A stretch of 64,000 bases of DNA, taken from positions 620,001 to 684,000 of the forward strand of contig NZ_JACHLJ010000001.1 in the NCBI RefSeq assembly GCF_014204545.1, in the 5' to 3' direction. This document shows positions 27,451 through 36,087 of this stretch, one piece after another. The position numbers and the translations under genes are program-made. Position 1 is the stretch's first letter. Every line of letters begins with the position of its first letter. A model generated the notes under the pieces. It did no database searches. It was given only the letters and a program-made list of their open reading frames with translations, and was not told the origin of the DNA. This DNA comes from Brevundimonas vesicularis (lineage in GTDB: Bacteria > Pseudomonadota > Alphaproteobacteria > Caulobacterales > Caulobacteraceae).

Positions 27451-28449
27451 ATGCTTCCCTATCAGCCCGCCCCCTTCCCGCTTGCCCGTCCGCGCCGCCT
27501 GCGGTCCAGCCCGTGGGTGCGGCGGCTGGTGGCGGAAACGACCCTGACGCCGGCCGATCTGATCTGGCCGTTGATCGTCCATGACGGCGCCGAGGATCGC
27601 GTCCCGGTCGCCTCCATGCCCGGCGTGTTTCGGCTTTCGCCCAAGGCGGCGGCGGCGGCGGCGGTCGAGGCGCGCGACCTCGGCATTCCGATGGTGGCCC
27701 TGTTTCCTAATGTCGACGGCGCGATCAAGGATGCGGTCGGCACCGGCGCGACCGACCCCGACGGCCTGATTCCCGACTGCATCAAGGCCATCAAGGACGC
27801 CGCGCCCGAGATCGGCGTCATGACCGACGTCGCCCTGGACTGCTACACCGACCACGGCCACGACGGGGTGATGGAGGGCGACCGGATCGCCAACGACGCC
27901 TCGCTGGACCGTCTGGCCGAACAGGCCTTCATCCACGCCCATGCCGGCGCCGATGTCGTGGCCCCGTCGGACATGATGGACGGCCGCATCCAGGCGGTGC
28001 GTGAGGCGCTGGAGGCCAACGGGTTTCAGGACACGCTGATCCTGTCCTACGCCGCCAAGTTCGCCTCGGCCTTCTACGGTCCCTATCGCGACGCCGTGGG
28101 CTCCTCGGCGATGCTGAAGGGCGACAAGAAGACCTATCAGATGGATTACGCCAACTCCGACGAGGCGCTGAAGGAGGTGGCGATGGACCTGTCGGAAGGC
28201 GCCGATGCGGTGATGGTCAAGCCGGGCATGCCCTATCTGGATATCGTCCGGCGCGTGTCCGAGACCTTCCGCGTACCCACCTTCGCCTATCAGGTGTCGG
28301 GCGAATATTCGATGATGCAGGCGTCCATCGCCAATGGCTGGCTGGACCGGGACCGTGCGATCCTTGAAACCCTGCACGGGTTCAAGCGCGCGGGTTGCGC
28401 GGGCGTGCTGACCTATTTCGCACCGCAGGCCGCACGGCTGCTGGGCTGA
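27451..28449 (+). CDS. hemB: Porphobilinogen synthase
   Basis: HemB joins two 5-aminolevulinates into porphobilinogen. The 332-residue protein carries both Schiff-base lysines (LSYAAKFASAFYGPYRDA and VMVKPGMPYLD). The metal region reads DVALDCYTDHGHDG, i.e. Asp-type rather than the three-cysteine zinc site, pointing to a magnesium-type enzyme with one cysteine in an unusual place where Pro is common. hemA lies 1.1 kb away on the other strand. An acetyltransferase gene overlaps its stop. Confidence 0.96.
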   Translation: MLPYQPAPFPLARPRRLRSSPWVRRLVAETTLTPADLIWPLIVHDGAEDRVPVASMPGVFRLSPKAAAAAAVEARDLGIPMVALFPNVDGAIKDAVGTGATDPDGLIPDCIKAIKDAAPEIGVMTDVALDCYTDHGHDGVMEGDRIANDASLDRLAEQAFIHAHAGADVVAPSDMMDGRIQAVREALEANGFQDTLILSYAAKFASAFYGPYRDAVGSSAMLKGDKKTYQMDYANSDEALKEVAMDLSEGADAVMVKPGMPYLDIVRRVSETFRVPTFAYQVSGEYSMMQASIANGWLDRDRAILETLHGFKRAGCAGVLTYFAPQAARLLG

Positions 28450-28940
28450 TGGGCGTGGAGATCCGGCCGATCACGGAGGCCGACTGGCCGGGCCTGTGGC
28501 CGATCATCGAAACCGTCACCCGCGCGGGCGAGACCTATACCTATCCGCTGGACATGACGGAGGCGCAGGCGCGCGCCATGTGGACCCCGCCGCCGCCCGG
28601 CGGAACCTTGGTTGCGGTTGAGAATGGCCAGGTGTTGGGCGCCGCCAAGATCATTCCGAACCAGCAGGGAAACGGCGCCCACGTCGCCAACGGCAGCTTC
28701 ATGGTGGCGCCCGAAGCGCGCGGGCGCGGCGTGGCCCGCGGTTTGGGCGAAGCCGCGCTGGGTTTTGCGCGGGATGCGGGCTTCCGGTCCATGCAGTTCA
28801 ACGCCGTGGTCGAAACCAATACCGTCGCCGTGGCGCTGTGGAAGAAGCTGGGCTTCGAGATCGTGGGCACGGTTCCCGAGGCCTTCAATCACCCGACGCA
28901 CGGACCGGTCGGCCTGCACGTCATGCACCGCCGGCTTTAG
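28449..28940 (+). CDS. GNAT-family N-acetyltransferase
   Basis: A 163-residue GNAT-fold protein: IRPITEADWPGLWPII at the start, MVAPEARGRGVARGLGEAAL as the acetyl-CoA-binding motif A (R/Q-x2-G-x-G/A) and NAVVETNTVAVALWKKLGFEIVG as motif B. The substrate cannot be read from the sequence. Its ATG shares a base with the hemB stop (TGATG), so it is co-translated with hemB. Confidence 0.88.
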   Translation: MGVEIRPITEADWPGLWPIIETVTRAGETYTYPLDMTEAQARAMWTPPPPGGTLVAVENGQVLGAAKIIPNQQGNGAHVANGSFMVAPEARGRGVARGLGEAALGFARDAGFRSMQFNAVVETNTVAVALWKKLGFEIVGTVPEAFNHPTHGPVGLHVMHRRL

Positions 28941-28943
28941 GCG

Positions 28944-29804
28944 TCAGTCGCGAGGTCGCAGTCGCGCCGCCAGGCTGGAGGTGTCCCAGCGGTTTCCGCC
29001 CATGGCCTGAACCTCGGCGTAGAACTGGTCGACAAGGGCCGTCAGAGACAGGCGCGCGCCGTTTGCGCGCGCCTCGTCCAGCACCAGCCCCAGGTCCTTG
29101 CGCATCCAGTCCACGGCGAAGCCGAAGTCGAAATCGCCCTTGGCCGCCGTCTTCCAGCGATTGTCCATCTGCCAGCTTTGCGCCGCGCCCTTGGACACGG
29201 CCTCATAGGCGGCGTCGGTGTCCAGTCCCGCGACCTGAGCGAAGTGGACGGCCTCGGCCAAGCCCTGGACGACGCCGGCGATGGCGATCTGGTTGACCAT
29301 CTTGGTCAGCTGGCCCGAGCCGGCCGGTCCCATATGTTTGATCGCCTTGGAATAGGCCTTCACCACGGGCTCGACCTTCGCCAGGGCGGCGGCATCCCCG
29401 CCGGCCATGACGCTGAGCTGTCCGTTCTCGGCGCCCGCCTGGCCGCCCGACACCGGCGCGTCGATGAACGACCGCCCCTGCCCGTTCGCCAGTTCGGCCA
29501 TTTCGCGCGCCACCTTGGCCGAGGTCGTGGTGTGATCGACGATCACGGCGGCCTTCGACAGATGCGGCAAGGCCTCGGTCACCACGGCCCGCACGTCCTC
29601 GTCATTGCCGACGCACAGGATGAACAGGTCGACGCCCTGCGCCGCCTCAGTCACCGTCGCCGCCGCCTTGCCGCCCGTCGTCGCCGCCCAAGCCTCTGCT
29701 TTTGTGACAGTCCGATTGAAGCCGGTCACATCATGGCCCGCCTCGACCAGATGACGGGCCATCGGGGCGCCCATGACGCCCAGGCCGGCGAATGCGATCT
29801 TCAT
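28944..29804 (-). CDS. 3-Hydroxyisobutyrate dehydrogenase-family oxidoreductase
   Basis: A 286-residue NAD(P)-dependent beta-hydroxyacid dehydrogenase. It has the Rossmann motif FAGLGVMGAPMARHLVEAG, the substrate motif DAPVSGGQAGAENGQL and the catalytic-lysine region GSGQLTKMVNQ. Members reduce or oxidise 3-hydroxyisobutyrate, tartronate semialdehyde or succinate semialdehyde; the sequence alone does not choose. It converges on the GNAT gene with a three-base gap. A link to valine or glyoxylate metabolism is only possible. Confidence 0.88.
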   Translation of the reverse strand: MKIAFAGLGVMGAPMARHLVEAGHDVTGFNRTVTKAEAWAATTGGKAAATVTEAAQGVDLFILCVGNDEDVRAVVTEALPHLSKAAVIVDHTTTSAKVAREMAELANGQGRSFIDAPVSGGQAGAENGQLSVMAGGDAAALAKVEPVVKAYSKAIKHMGPAGSGQLTKMVNQIAIAGVVQGLAEAVHFAQVAGLDTDAAYEAVSKGAAQSWQMDNRWKTAAKGDFDFGFAVDWMRKDLGLVLDEARANGARLSLTALVDQFYAEVQAMGGNRWDTSSLAARLRPRD

Positions 29805-29920
29805 GACAGGCTCCTTGATCCTGCCGTCGGACTAGGCCGCGCCGCGTCGAGGTTCAAGGTCAACGCCCGGTTAACCTTGGCCAGCCCACAATGGGACACC
29901 ATTCGTCGGGGTGCGCGTCC

Positions 29921-30811
29921 ATGTCCGTGAGCGATCGTCCGATCCTCATCAAGAAGGTCAAGAAGGTCTCCGGCGGAGGCCACCACGGCGGTGCGTGGAA
30001 GGTGGCCTATGCGGACTTCGTGACCGCCATGATGGCCTTCTTCCTGCTGATGTGGCTGATCAACACGACCGACCCGGAGCAAAAGCGCGGCATCGCCGAA
30101 TATTTCGCACCCGCCAGCGTGTCCGAGACGACGTCGGGTTCGGGCGGCATTCTGGGCGGCACATCGCTGGGCGACCATGGCGTCAAGAGCACCGGCTCGC
30201 AGTCCGTGCTTGAAGAACTGGCGCCCGAGGCGCCCGCGACCGATCAGACGGGCTCCAGCCTGTCGTCCGCCAGCGACGCGGCTCTCCAGGCCGAGATCCA
30301 GAAGCGTGAGGCCGCCGAGTTCGCCAGCGCGGCCGAATCGCTGCGTCAGGCCATGCAGTCGATGCCGGAGCTGGCCGAACTGTCGAAACAGCTGATCGTG
30401 GACCAGACGCCCGAGGGGCTGCGCATACAGCTGGTCGATCAGGAAGGCCGGTCGATGTTCGACAACAACTCGGCCCGCCCCAACGCCCGCGCCCAGGTGC
30501 TGCTGCGCGCCGTGGCCAAGGTGATCAACCAGTTGCCGAACCGCATCTCCATCACCGGACACACCAGCGCGGCGCCCGGCTCCAGCCGCGCCAGCGCCCC
30601 TGCGGACTGGACCCTGTCGTCCGAGCGCGCCAACGGCTCGCGTCTGGTGCTGCAAGGTTCGGGCGTCGATCCCGACCGGGTCTATTCGGTGGCGGGCAAG
30701 GCGGGGTCAGACCCGCTCTATCCGGACGATCCGACCCTGGCCGGCAACCGCCGCATCGCCATCGTGCTGTTGCGCGAGGCGCCGGTCCTGCCGTCGGACA
30801 CCTCGCTGTGA
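29921..30811 (+). CDS. motB: Flagellar motor stator protein MotB
   Basis: MotB anchors the MotA/B proton channel to peptidoglycan. The 296-residue protein has a basic cytoplasmic start, one membrane helix with the essential Asp in YADFVTAMMAFFLLMWL, a plug/linker, and a C-terminal OmpA-like domain (RISITGHTSAA and DWTLSSERANGSRLVL). The ATG at 29921 is followed directly by the conserved start ILIKKVKKVSGGGHHGGAWKV. MotA is not adjacent; in Caulobacter the two genes are also unlinked. Confidence 0.95.
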   Translation: MSVSDRPILIKKVKKVSGGGHHGGAWKVAYADFVTAMMAFFLLMWLINTTDPEQKRGIAEYFAPASVSETTSGSGGILGGTSLGDHGVKSTGSQSVLEELAPEAPATDQTGSSLSSASDAALQAEIQKREAAEFASAAESLRQAMQSMPELAELSKQLIVDQTPEGLRIQLVDQEGRSMFDNNSARPNARAQVLLRAVAKVINQLPNRISITGHTSAAPGSSRASAPADWTLSSERANGSRLVLQGSGVDPDRVYSVAGKAGSDPLYPDDPTLAGNRRIAIVLLREAPVLPSDTSL

Positions 30812-30925
30812 CCCGGCTCGGCTGCAACGCGAACACGCTTGCAGCCGGAACACGGATGACGCCAAATCGCGCGATGAGCGTTGTGTCGTCGCAATATTGG
30901 CAAGATCGGATGCGGACCTGAGGCC

Positions 30926-31663
30926 GTGACCCAGCACGTACCGACCCGACAGCTTCGCTTCTTCATGACCTCGGTCGCGCCCTGCCCCTATCTGCCGGGC
31001 AAGACGGAGCGGAAGGTCTTCGCCAACCTGCCCTTTTCGGACGGCGCGCACGTCAATGACGAACTGACGCTGGCCGGTTTTCGCCGCAGCCAGAACATCG
31101 CCTATCGCCCGGCCTGCGAGGCGTGCGACGCCTGTGTCTCGGTACGGCTGCCGGTGCCGGAGTTCACGTTCAGCCGTTCGCAGCGCAAGGTTCTGGCCCG
31201 CAACGCCGACCTGTCGCGCGATCTGGTCGAGGCGGAGGCGACGACCGAACAGTTCCAGCTTCTGCGCCGCTACCTGACCACGCGCCATCCGACCGGCGGC
31301 ATGAGCGACATGGGCTGGCTGGATTACGTCGCTATGGTCGAGGACACGGCCGTGCGCACCCATCTGATCGAATACCGCCTGCCCTCGACCGACGGCGGGC
31401 CGGGCGATCTGGTCGCCGTAACCCTGACGGACCTGCTGAAAGACGGGCTGTCGATGGTCTACAGCTTCTATGATCCGACGATGGAGCGGCGCAGCCTGGG
31501 GCGGTTCGCCATCCTGGATCATGTGCGCCAGGCCGCCATCGTCGGTCTGCCGTTCGTCTATCTCGGCTATTGGGTCCAAGGCTCGGCCAAGATGGACTAC
31601 AAGGCCGACTTCCGCCCGATGGAAACCCTCGGCAAGCTAGGCTGGTCGCGCCGCGACGCCTGA
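30926..31663 (+). CDS. bpt: Aspartate/glutamate leucyltransferase
   Basis: Bpt adds leucine to N-terminal Asp or Glu, marking proteins for ClpS/ClpAP degradation. The 245-residue protein has the ATE motifs: CPYLPGKTERKVFANL, LAGFRRSQNIAYRPACEACDACVSVR and the later YDPTMERRSLGRFAILDH, and GYWVQGSAKMDYKADFRP. The start is most likely GTG at 30926, which gives the usual length. It stands between motB and yaaA with no clear operon partner. Confidence 0.93.
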   Translation: MTQHVPTRQLRFFMTSVAPCPYLPGKTERKVFANLPFSDGAHVNDELTLAGFRRSQNIAYRPACEACDACVSVRLPVPEFTFSRSQRKVLARNADLSRDLVEAEATTEQFQLLRRYLTTRHPTGGMSDMGWLDYVAMVEDTAVRTHLIEYRLPSTDGGPGDLVAVTLTDLLKDGLSMVYSFYDPTMERRSLGRFAILDHVRQAAIVGLPFVYLGYWVQGSAKMDYKADFRPMETLGKLGWSRRDA

Positions 31664-31738
31664 GACGCCCTTCGCCGCAGCCGGTTCAAATCGTCATCGA
31701 AGCATCCTATGTGGGCGGCGACATTACGGAGCCGCGTC

Positions 31739-32509
31739 TTGCTGATTGTTCTTTCCCCGGCCAAGCGCCTCGATTTCACCGAAGCCGATGCGGCTATTCC
31801 GGGCACAGATCGGCGGTTCCTCGAAGACACCGCCAGCCTGTCCAAGACCGCCAAGCGCCAGACCAAGGCGGACCTGCGTCGGCTGATGGGGATTTCGGAC
31901 GATCTCGCGACCCTAAACGCCGCAAGGTTCAAGGCTTTCGATCCTGAATCGACCGAGGGCGTTCAGGCCGCCTTCGCCTTTGCCGGCGATGTGTATGAGG
32001 GCTTGCGGGCGCGTGAACTGGACGCCGACGCCCTGGCGTTCGCGCAGGATCACTTGCGCATTCTGTCCGGCTTTTATGGGCTGCTGCGTCCATTGGACCG
32101 GATCCAGCCCTATCGCCTGGAGATGGGCACGCGGCTGAAGACGCGTCGCGGGGCCAGCCTGTACGACTTCTGGGGCGACCGGATTTCCAAACAGTTGAAC
32201 GAGGATGCCGAAGGCCAGTCGGATCCGACGCTGGTGAACCTAGCCAGCCAGGAATATTTCGGGGCCGTTGATGCAAAGGCTCTGAAACTGCCTGTCGTCA
32301 CGCCCCAGTTCCGGGAAGAGAAGAACGGCGAGAGCCGCATCATATCCTTCTTCGCCAAGAAGGCGCGCGGGGCCATGGCGCGGTTCGCGATCGACGAGCG
32401 CGTGGAACGGGTCGCGGACCTGAAGGCTTTCGACCGGGACGGTTATGCGTTCGACAAGGCCGCCTCGACCGACGCCGAGTGGATATTCATCAGATCGGGA
32501 AATTCTTGA
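31739..32509 (+). CDS. yaaA: Peroxide stress protein YaaA
   Basis: YaaA binds DNA and lowers free iron and oxidative damage during peroxide stress. The 256-residue protein starts with the family signature LLIVLSPAKRLDF and has LRILSGFYGLLRPLDRIQPYRLEMGT and ASQEYFGAVD. The start is TTG 31739, with GGAG eight bases upstream and the canonical beginning right after it. No operon partner is evident. Confidence 0.92.
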   Translation: MLIVLSPAKRLDFTEADAAIPGTDRRFLEDTASLSKTAKRQTKADLRRLMGISDDLATLNAARFKAFDPESTEGVQAAFAFAGDVYEGLRARELDADALAFAQDHLRILSGFYGLLRPLDRIQPYRLEMGTRLKTRRGASLYDFWGDRISKQLNEDAEGQSDPTLVNLASQEYFGAVDAKALKLPVVTPQFREEKNGESRIISFFAKKARGAMARFAIDERVERVADLKAFDRDGYAFDKAASTDAEWIFIRSGNS

Positions 32510-32562
32510 TCCCGACATCGACCTCCCGCTAATCTCGCCAAAACAAACGAAGGGGCGGATTC

Positions 32563-33405
32563 ATGTCGCAAGAGCCTAAGGACTCCACGGGCGCTGACGG
32601 TCGGGCGGCACGCGGTATCGGCGATCTGAAAGGGCAGGTTGCGGTCATCACGGGCTCGACCTCCGGCATCGGGCTGGCTCTGGCGCGGGCCGTGGCGGCA
32701 GGCGGCGGCGACGTCGTGCTGAACGGCCTGGGCGAGCCGGCGGAGATCGAGCGCACCCGCGCCGATCTGGAGGCCTCATCCGGCGTTCGCGTCCTCTATC
32801 ATCCGGCGGACATGACGCGCGGTGACGAAATCGCCGACATGATCGCCTTCGCTGAACGCGAACTGGGACGCCTGGACATTCTGGTCAACAACGCCGGCAT
32901 CCAGCACGTCGAATGCGTCGAGAACTTCCCCACCGAACAGTGGGAGAAGATCATCGCCATCAACCTGTCCTCGGCCTTCTACGCCACGCGCGCGGCGATC
33001 CCGATCATGAAGGCGCAGGGGCGCGGCCGGATCATCAACATGGCCTCAGCGCACGGTCTGGTGGCCAGTCCGTTCAAGTCCGCCTATGTCGCGGCAAAGC
33101 ACGGCGTCATCGGCTTCACCAAGACCGCAGCGCTGGAACTGGCGCGCGACAACATCACCTGCAACGCCATTTGCCCCGGCTTTGTCGAGACGCCGATCGT
33201 GACCAAACAGATCGCGGATCAGGCGCGCACGAGAAATATGACCGAGGAGCAGGTGCTGACGGACGTGATCCTGGCGGCTCAGCCGACAAAGCGGTTCGTC
33301 ACGACAGATGAGTTGACCGGCATCTTCCTCTATCTGGTCAGCGACCTCGGCGCCTCGGCCAACGGGGCCAGCTTCTCCATCGACGGCGGCTGGACCGCGC
33401 AGTAG
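32563..33405 (+). CDS. bdhA: 3-Hydroxybutyrate dehydrogenase (SDR family)
   Basis: The enzyme oxidises (R)-3-hydroxybutyrate to acetoacetate in PHB breakdown. The 280-residue SDR protein has TGSTSGIGLALA (cofactor), NNAGIQHV, the catalytic Ser in NMASAHGLVASPFKSAYVAAK with Tyr and Lys, and CPGFVETPIV, matching bacterial 3-hydroxybutyrate dehydrogenases including the SAHGLVASP-type active site. It has about 20 extra residues before the Rossmann strand. The patatin-like gene follows 18 bases downstream, so probably an operon. Confidence 0.92.
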   Translation: MSQEPKDSTGADGRAARGIGDLKGQVAVITGSTSGIGLALARAVAAGGGDVVLNGLGEPAEIERTRADLEASSGVRVLYHPADMTRGDEIADMIAFAERELGRLDILVNNAGIQHVECVENFPTEQWEKIIAINLSSAFYATRAAIPIMKAQGRGRIINMASAHGLVASPFKSAYVAAKHGVIGFTKTAALELARDNITCNAICPGFVETPIVTKQIADQARTRNMTEEQVLTDVILAAQPTKRFVTTDELTGIFLYLVSDLGASANGASFSIDGGWTAQ

Positions 33406-33423
33406 CTAAGGAAGGCGGCGGTC

Positions 33424-34491
33424 ATGGCGATTTTTAAGCGCAAGACCGCCGAGGCGGCGGGCTCCGTTCCCGCCTCTCCCGCCCGACGTCCCATCTGCCT
33501 TGCACTTCAGGGCGGCGGCGCACACGGCGCCTTCCAATGGGGCGTGCTGGATCGTCTGTTGGAAGACGATCGGCTTGATATTCGCGCGGTGTCCGGCGTC
33601 TCAGCGGGAGCGATGAACGGCGCGGCCCTGGTGTCTGGGCTTGCATCGGGCGATGGCCGCGCGGCGTTGGACAAGCTCTGGCGAGAGATCAACCAGTCCG
33701 GCGGTCGCAACGTTTTCGGCGACAGCGCGATCTGGAATGCTGCGCGAACGCCCGACTGGATCAAGGACAACCCATTCTGGCGTGCGGGCGAGACGCTGGC
33801 GATGTCGATGAGCCCGTATGAATTCAATCCACTGAACCATAATCCTCTGAAACGGGTTTTGCAGGCCTCGGTCGATTTCGGCGCCGTCCAGGCCTCGGAC
33901 ATCCGGCTGTTCGTCGCCGCCACTGCCGTGCGCCAGGCGAAAGCGCGCATCTTCCAGACGCACGAAATCAACGCGGATGTCCTGATGGCGTCGGCGTGCC
34001 TGCCCCATCTGTTTCAAGCCGTGGAGATCGACGGGGAGCCCTATTGGGACGGCGGCTATCTGACCAATCCGCCGCTGTGGCCGTTGACCGGAGACGACAC
34101 GCCGGACGACGTGGTGCTGATTACACTCAATCCGATGGTGCGCGACGAGACGCCGAAAAGCGCAGGCGACATTGTCGATCGGCTGAACGAGATCGTCTTC
34201 AACGCGCCGCTGGTCGCCGAACTGCGCGCCATCGCCCTGGCGGGTGAACTGATCGAACATGGGCAGCTGAAAGGCGGCGGCGCCGGACCTTATCGGCACG
34301 TCCGATTGCACGCGATCGAGGCGGACGGCTGGCTCTCGGACCTGTCGCTGCGATCCAAGTTCAACACCGAATGGGGTTTCCTCAACGACATGAAGGCGCG
34401 GGGACGTGCGGCCGCCGACGATTGGTTGAATGCTTGCCTGGTCAGCGTCGGACGCCAGTCCAGCGTCGATCTTCAGGCCCGCTTCGGCTAG
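33424..34491 (+). CDS. Patatin-like phospholipase/esterase
   Basis: A 355-residue patatin-domain protein: oxyanion motif LALQGGGAHGAFQWGVL, nucleophile Ser60 in GVSAG and Asp209 in YWDGG give the Ser-Asp dyad. No signal peptide is visible, so it should be cytoplasmic. Patatins cleave lipid acyl esters; because it is co-directional with bdhA (18-base gap) a role in polyester or lipid turnover is plausible, but that is inference. Its TAG stop is shared with the convergent tsaC gene through CTAG. Confidence 0.88.
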   Translation: MAIFKRKTAEAAGSVPASPARRPICLALQGGGAHGAFQWGVLDRLLEDDRLDIRAVSGVSAGAMNGAALVSGLASGDGRAALDKLWREINQSGGRNVFGDSAIWNAARTPDWIKDNPFWRAGETLAMSMSPYEFNPLNHNPLKRVLQASVDFGAVQASDIRLFVAATAVRQAKARIFQTHEINADVLMASACLPHLFQAVEIDGEPYWDGGYLTNPPLWPLTGDDTPDDVVLITLNPMVRDETPKSAGDIVDRLNEIVFNAPLVAELRAIALAGELIEHGQLKGGGAGPYRHVRLHAIEADGWLSDLSLRSKFNTEWGFLNDMKARGRAAADDWLNACLVSVGRQSSVDLQARFG

Positions 34492-35405
34492 CCGACGAAG
34501 CCTGCGGCGCGGCGCAGACGGTCGTTGATGGCTTCACCCAGTCCCGTCGTCGGAATCGGCGACACGGCGATACCCGTCGGCCGTGTGCGGTCGGCCTCGC
34601 GCAGCAGTCGGAACAGATTGGCGGCGGCTTCGCGCAGGTCGCCCGACGGGCTGAGGCTCCAGCGCGGCTCACCGGCGTCAGGGCCAAAGCCGAGCAGGAT
34701 CTCGCCGTCACCCGCCTGCTCCGCCTCGATCCGAACCGGAGCATCCGGCGCATAATGCAGGGTCAGTCGCCCGGGCGAACGATGCCCCTCGATGCCCTCT
34801 TCAATCGGACCGACGACCGCCTCTACCTCGGACCGGGTGATGGCCCCTGGACGCAGCAAGGCGACCCGTCCCCCCAGCACCGACACGACCGTGCTTTCCA
34901 GACCGACCTGGCAAGGCCCGCCATCGACAGCCGCTGAGACGGCAAAGCCTGTCTCTTCGACAGCATCTGTGAAGGTCGTCGGGCTCGGTCGGCCGGAACG
35001 ATTGGCCGAGGGGGCCACGACCGGGCCGCCGAACGCCGCCAACACTTCCCTCGCCACCGGATGCGCCGGAACGCGGATCGCGACGCTGTCCAGTCCGGCG
35101 CGCGCCAAGTCGCAGACGCGTCGGTTATCCAGGATTGGCGTGATCAGGGTGAAGGGTCCGGGCCAGAAGGCGTCCGCTAAGGCAAGTCCGAGCGGGCCGA
35201 GCTCGCCAATCTTGGCCGCCGCATCGACATCCACGACATGCGAAATCAGCGGATTGAACTTCGGCCGCCCTTTCGCGGCGAAGATGGCGGCGACCGCCTC
35301 AGCATTGCTCGCGTCGGCGCCCAGTCCGTAAACGGTCTCGGTCGGCAGCAGGATCAGATCGCCGTTCGCCAGCGCCTGAGCGGCTTGCAGCGGCGTTTGG
35401 CTCAC
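34488..35405 (-). CDS. tsaC: Threonylcarbamoyl-AMP synthase (Sua5 type)
   Basis: The enzyme makes threonylcarbamoyl-AMP for the t6A37 modification of ANN-decoding tRNAs. The 305-residue protein has the YrdC domain (LLPTETVYGLGADA, KGRPKFNPLISHV, SANRSGRPSPT) and then a Sua5 C-terminal domain (SPGRLTLHYAPDAPV), so it is the long Sua5 form. The start is GTG 35405, overlapping the stop of the cytochrome b561 gene; the upstream open frame overlapping that gene is not coding in this frame. Confidence 0.94.
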   Translation of the reverse strand: MSQTPLQAAQALANGDLILLPTETVYGLGADASNAEAVAAIFAAKGRPKFNPLISHVVDVDAAAKIGELGPLGLALADAFWPGPFTLITPILDNRRVCDLARAGLDSVAIRVPAHPVAREVLAAFGGPVVAPSANRSGRPSPTTFTDAVEETGFAVSAAVDGGPCQVGLESTVVSVLGGRVALLRPGAITRSEVEAVVGPIEEGIEGHRSPGRLTLHYAPDAPVRIEAEQAGDGEILLGFGPDAGEPRWSLSPSGDLREAAANLFRLLREADRTRPTGIAVSPIPTTGLGEAINDRLRRAAGFVG

Positions 35406-35953
35406 GGTCGGCGCGGGATGATCGGGATCATCCGGTGCAGCACATTGTCCCGATCGATGAACTGATGCTTCAGCGCCGCGATCACATGCAGGGCAATCAA
35501 GACGTAGAGGCCCTTCACCGCCAGTTCGTGCAGCCCCATCAGGCTGCGCGCCGTTTCGCGCCCGCCGCCGACGGGCAGCAGGGGCCAGGAGAAGAGGCCG
35601 AACCACTCGATCGCGCGTCCGCCCGCCGATGATGCGAGCCAACCGGTCATCGGAATGACGATCAGAGCCAGATAGAACAGAACGTGCGTCGCGCGCGCCG
35701 CCACCTTCTGCCAGCGCGGCAAGGCCGACGGCAAAGGGATCGCCGGATGCGCCAAGCGCCATCCGATCCGCGCAAGGGTCAGCACCAGGATCGTCAGACC
35801 CAGCGACTTGTGCAGCATGACGAACTGGCCCGAAATCGGCCCTTCTGTATTCTCATGCGCCGTGATCAGCAGCACCTGCGCCAGAACGGCGGCGGCGATG
35901 CCCCAATGCATCAGCAGGGAAACGACCGAATATCGATTGCGGGGCTCGCCCAT
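35402..35953 (-). CDS. Cytochrome b561-family membrane protein
   Basis: A 183-residue four-helix membrane protein with the haem-ligand pattern: LMHWGIAAAVL in the first helix, MLHKSLGLTILVL in the second, and LHELAVKGLYVLIALHVIAALKHQF in the last. These proteins shuttle electrons from quinol, and CybB of E. coli acts as a superoxide:quinone oxidoreductase. ATG 35953 is preceded by GGAAGGGAAG. It overlaps tsaC by four bases. Confidence 0.9.
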   Translation of the reverse strand: MGEPRNRYSVVSLLMHWGIAAAVLAQVLLITAHENTEGPISGQFVMLHKSLGLTILVLTLARIGWRLAHPAIPLPSALPRWQKVAARATHVLFYLALIVIPMTGWLASSAGGRAIEWFGLFSWPLLPVGGGRETARSLMGLHELAVKGLYVLIALHVIAALKHQFIDRDNVLHRMIPIIPRRP

Positions 35954-36087
35954 GTCTTCCCTTCCGCGACGGCACGGCGTCACCATGCATTCAGCCACTT
36001 TGCACTGAGACGGGGCGCGTCGCCAAGACGCTTGCAGCGACAGGCCCCGACGCGGCACTTAGGCCGCAAAGACGATTGAGGAAACCC

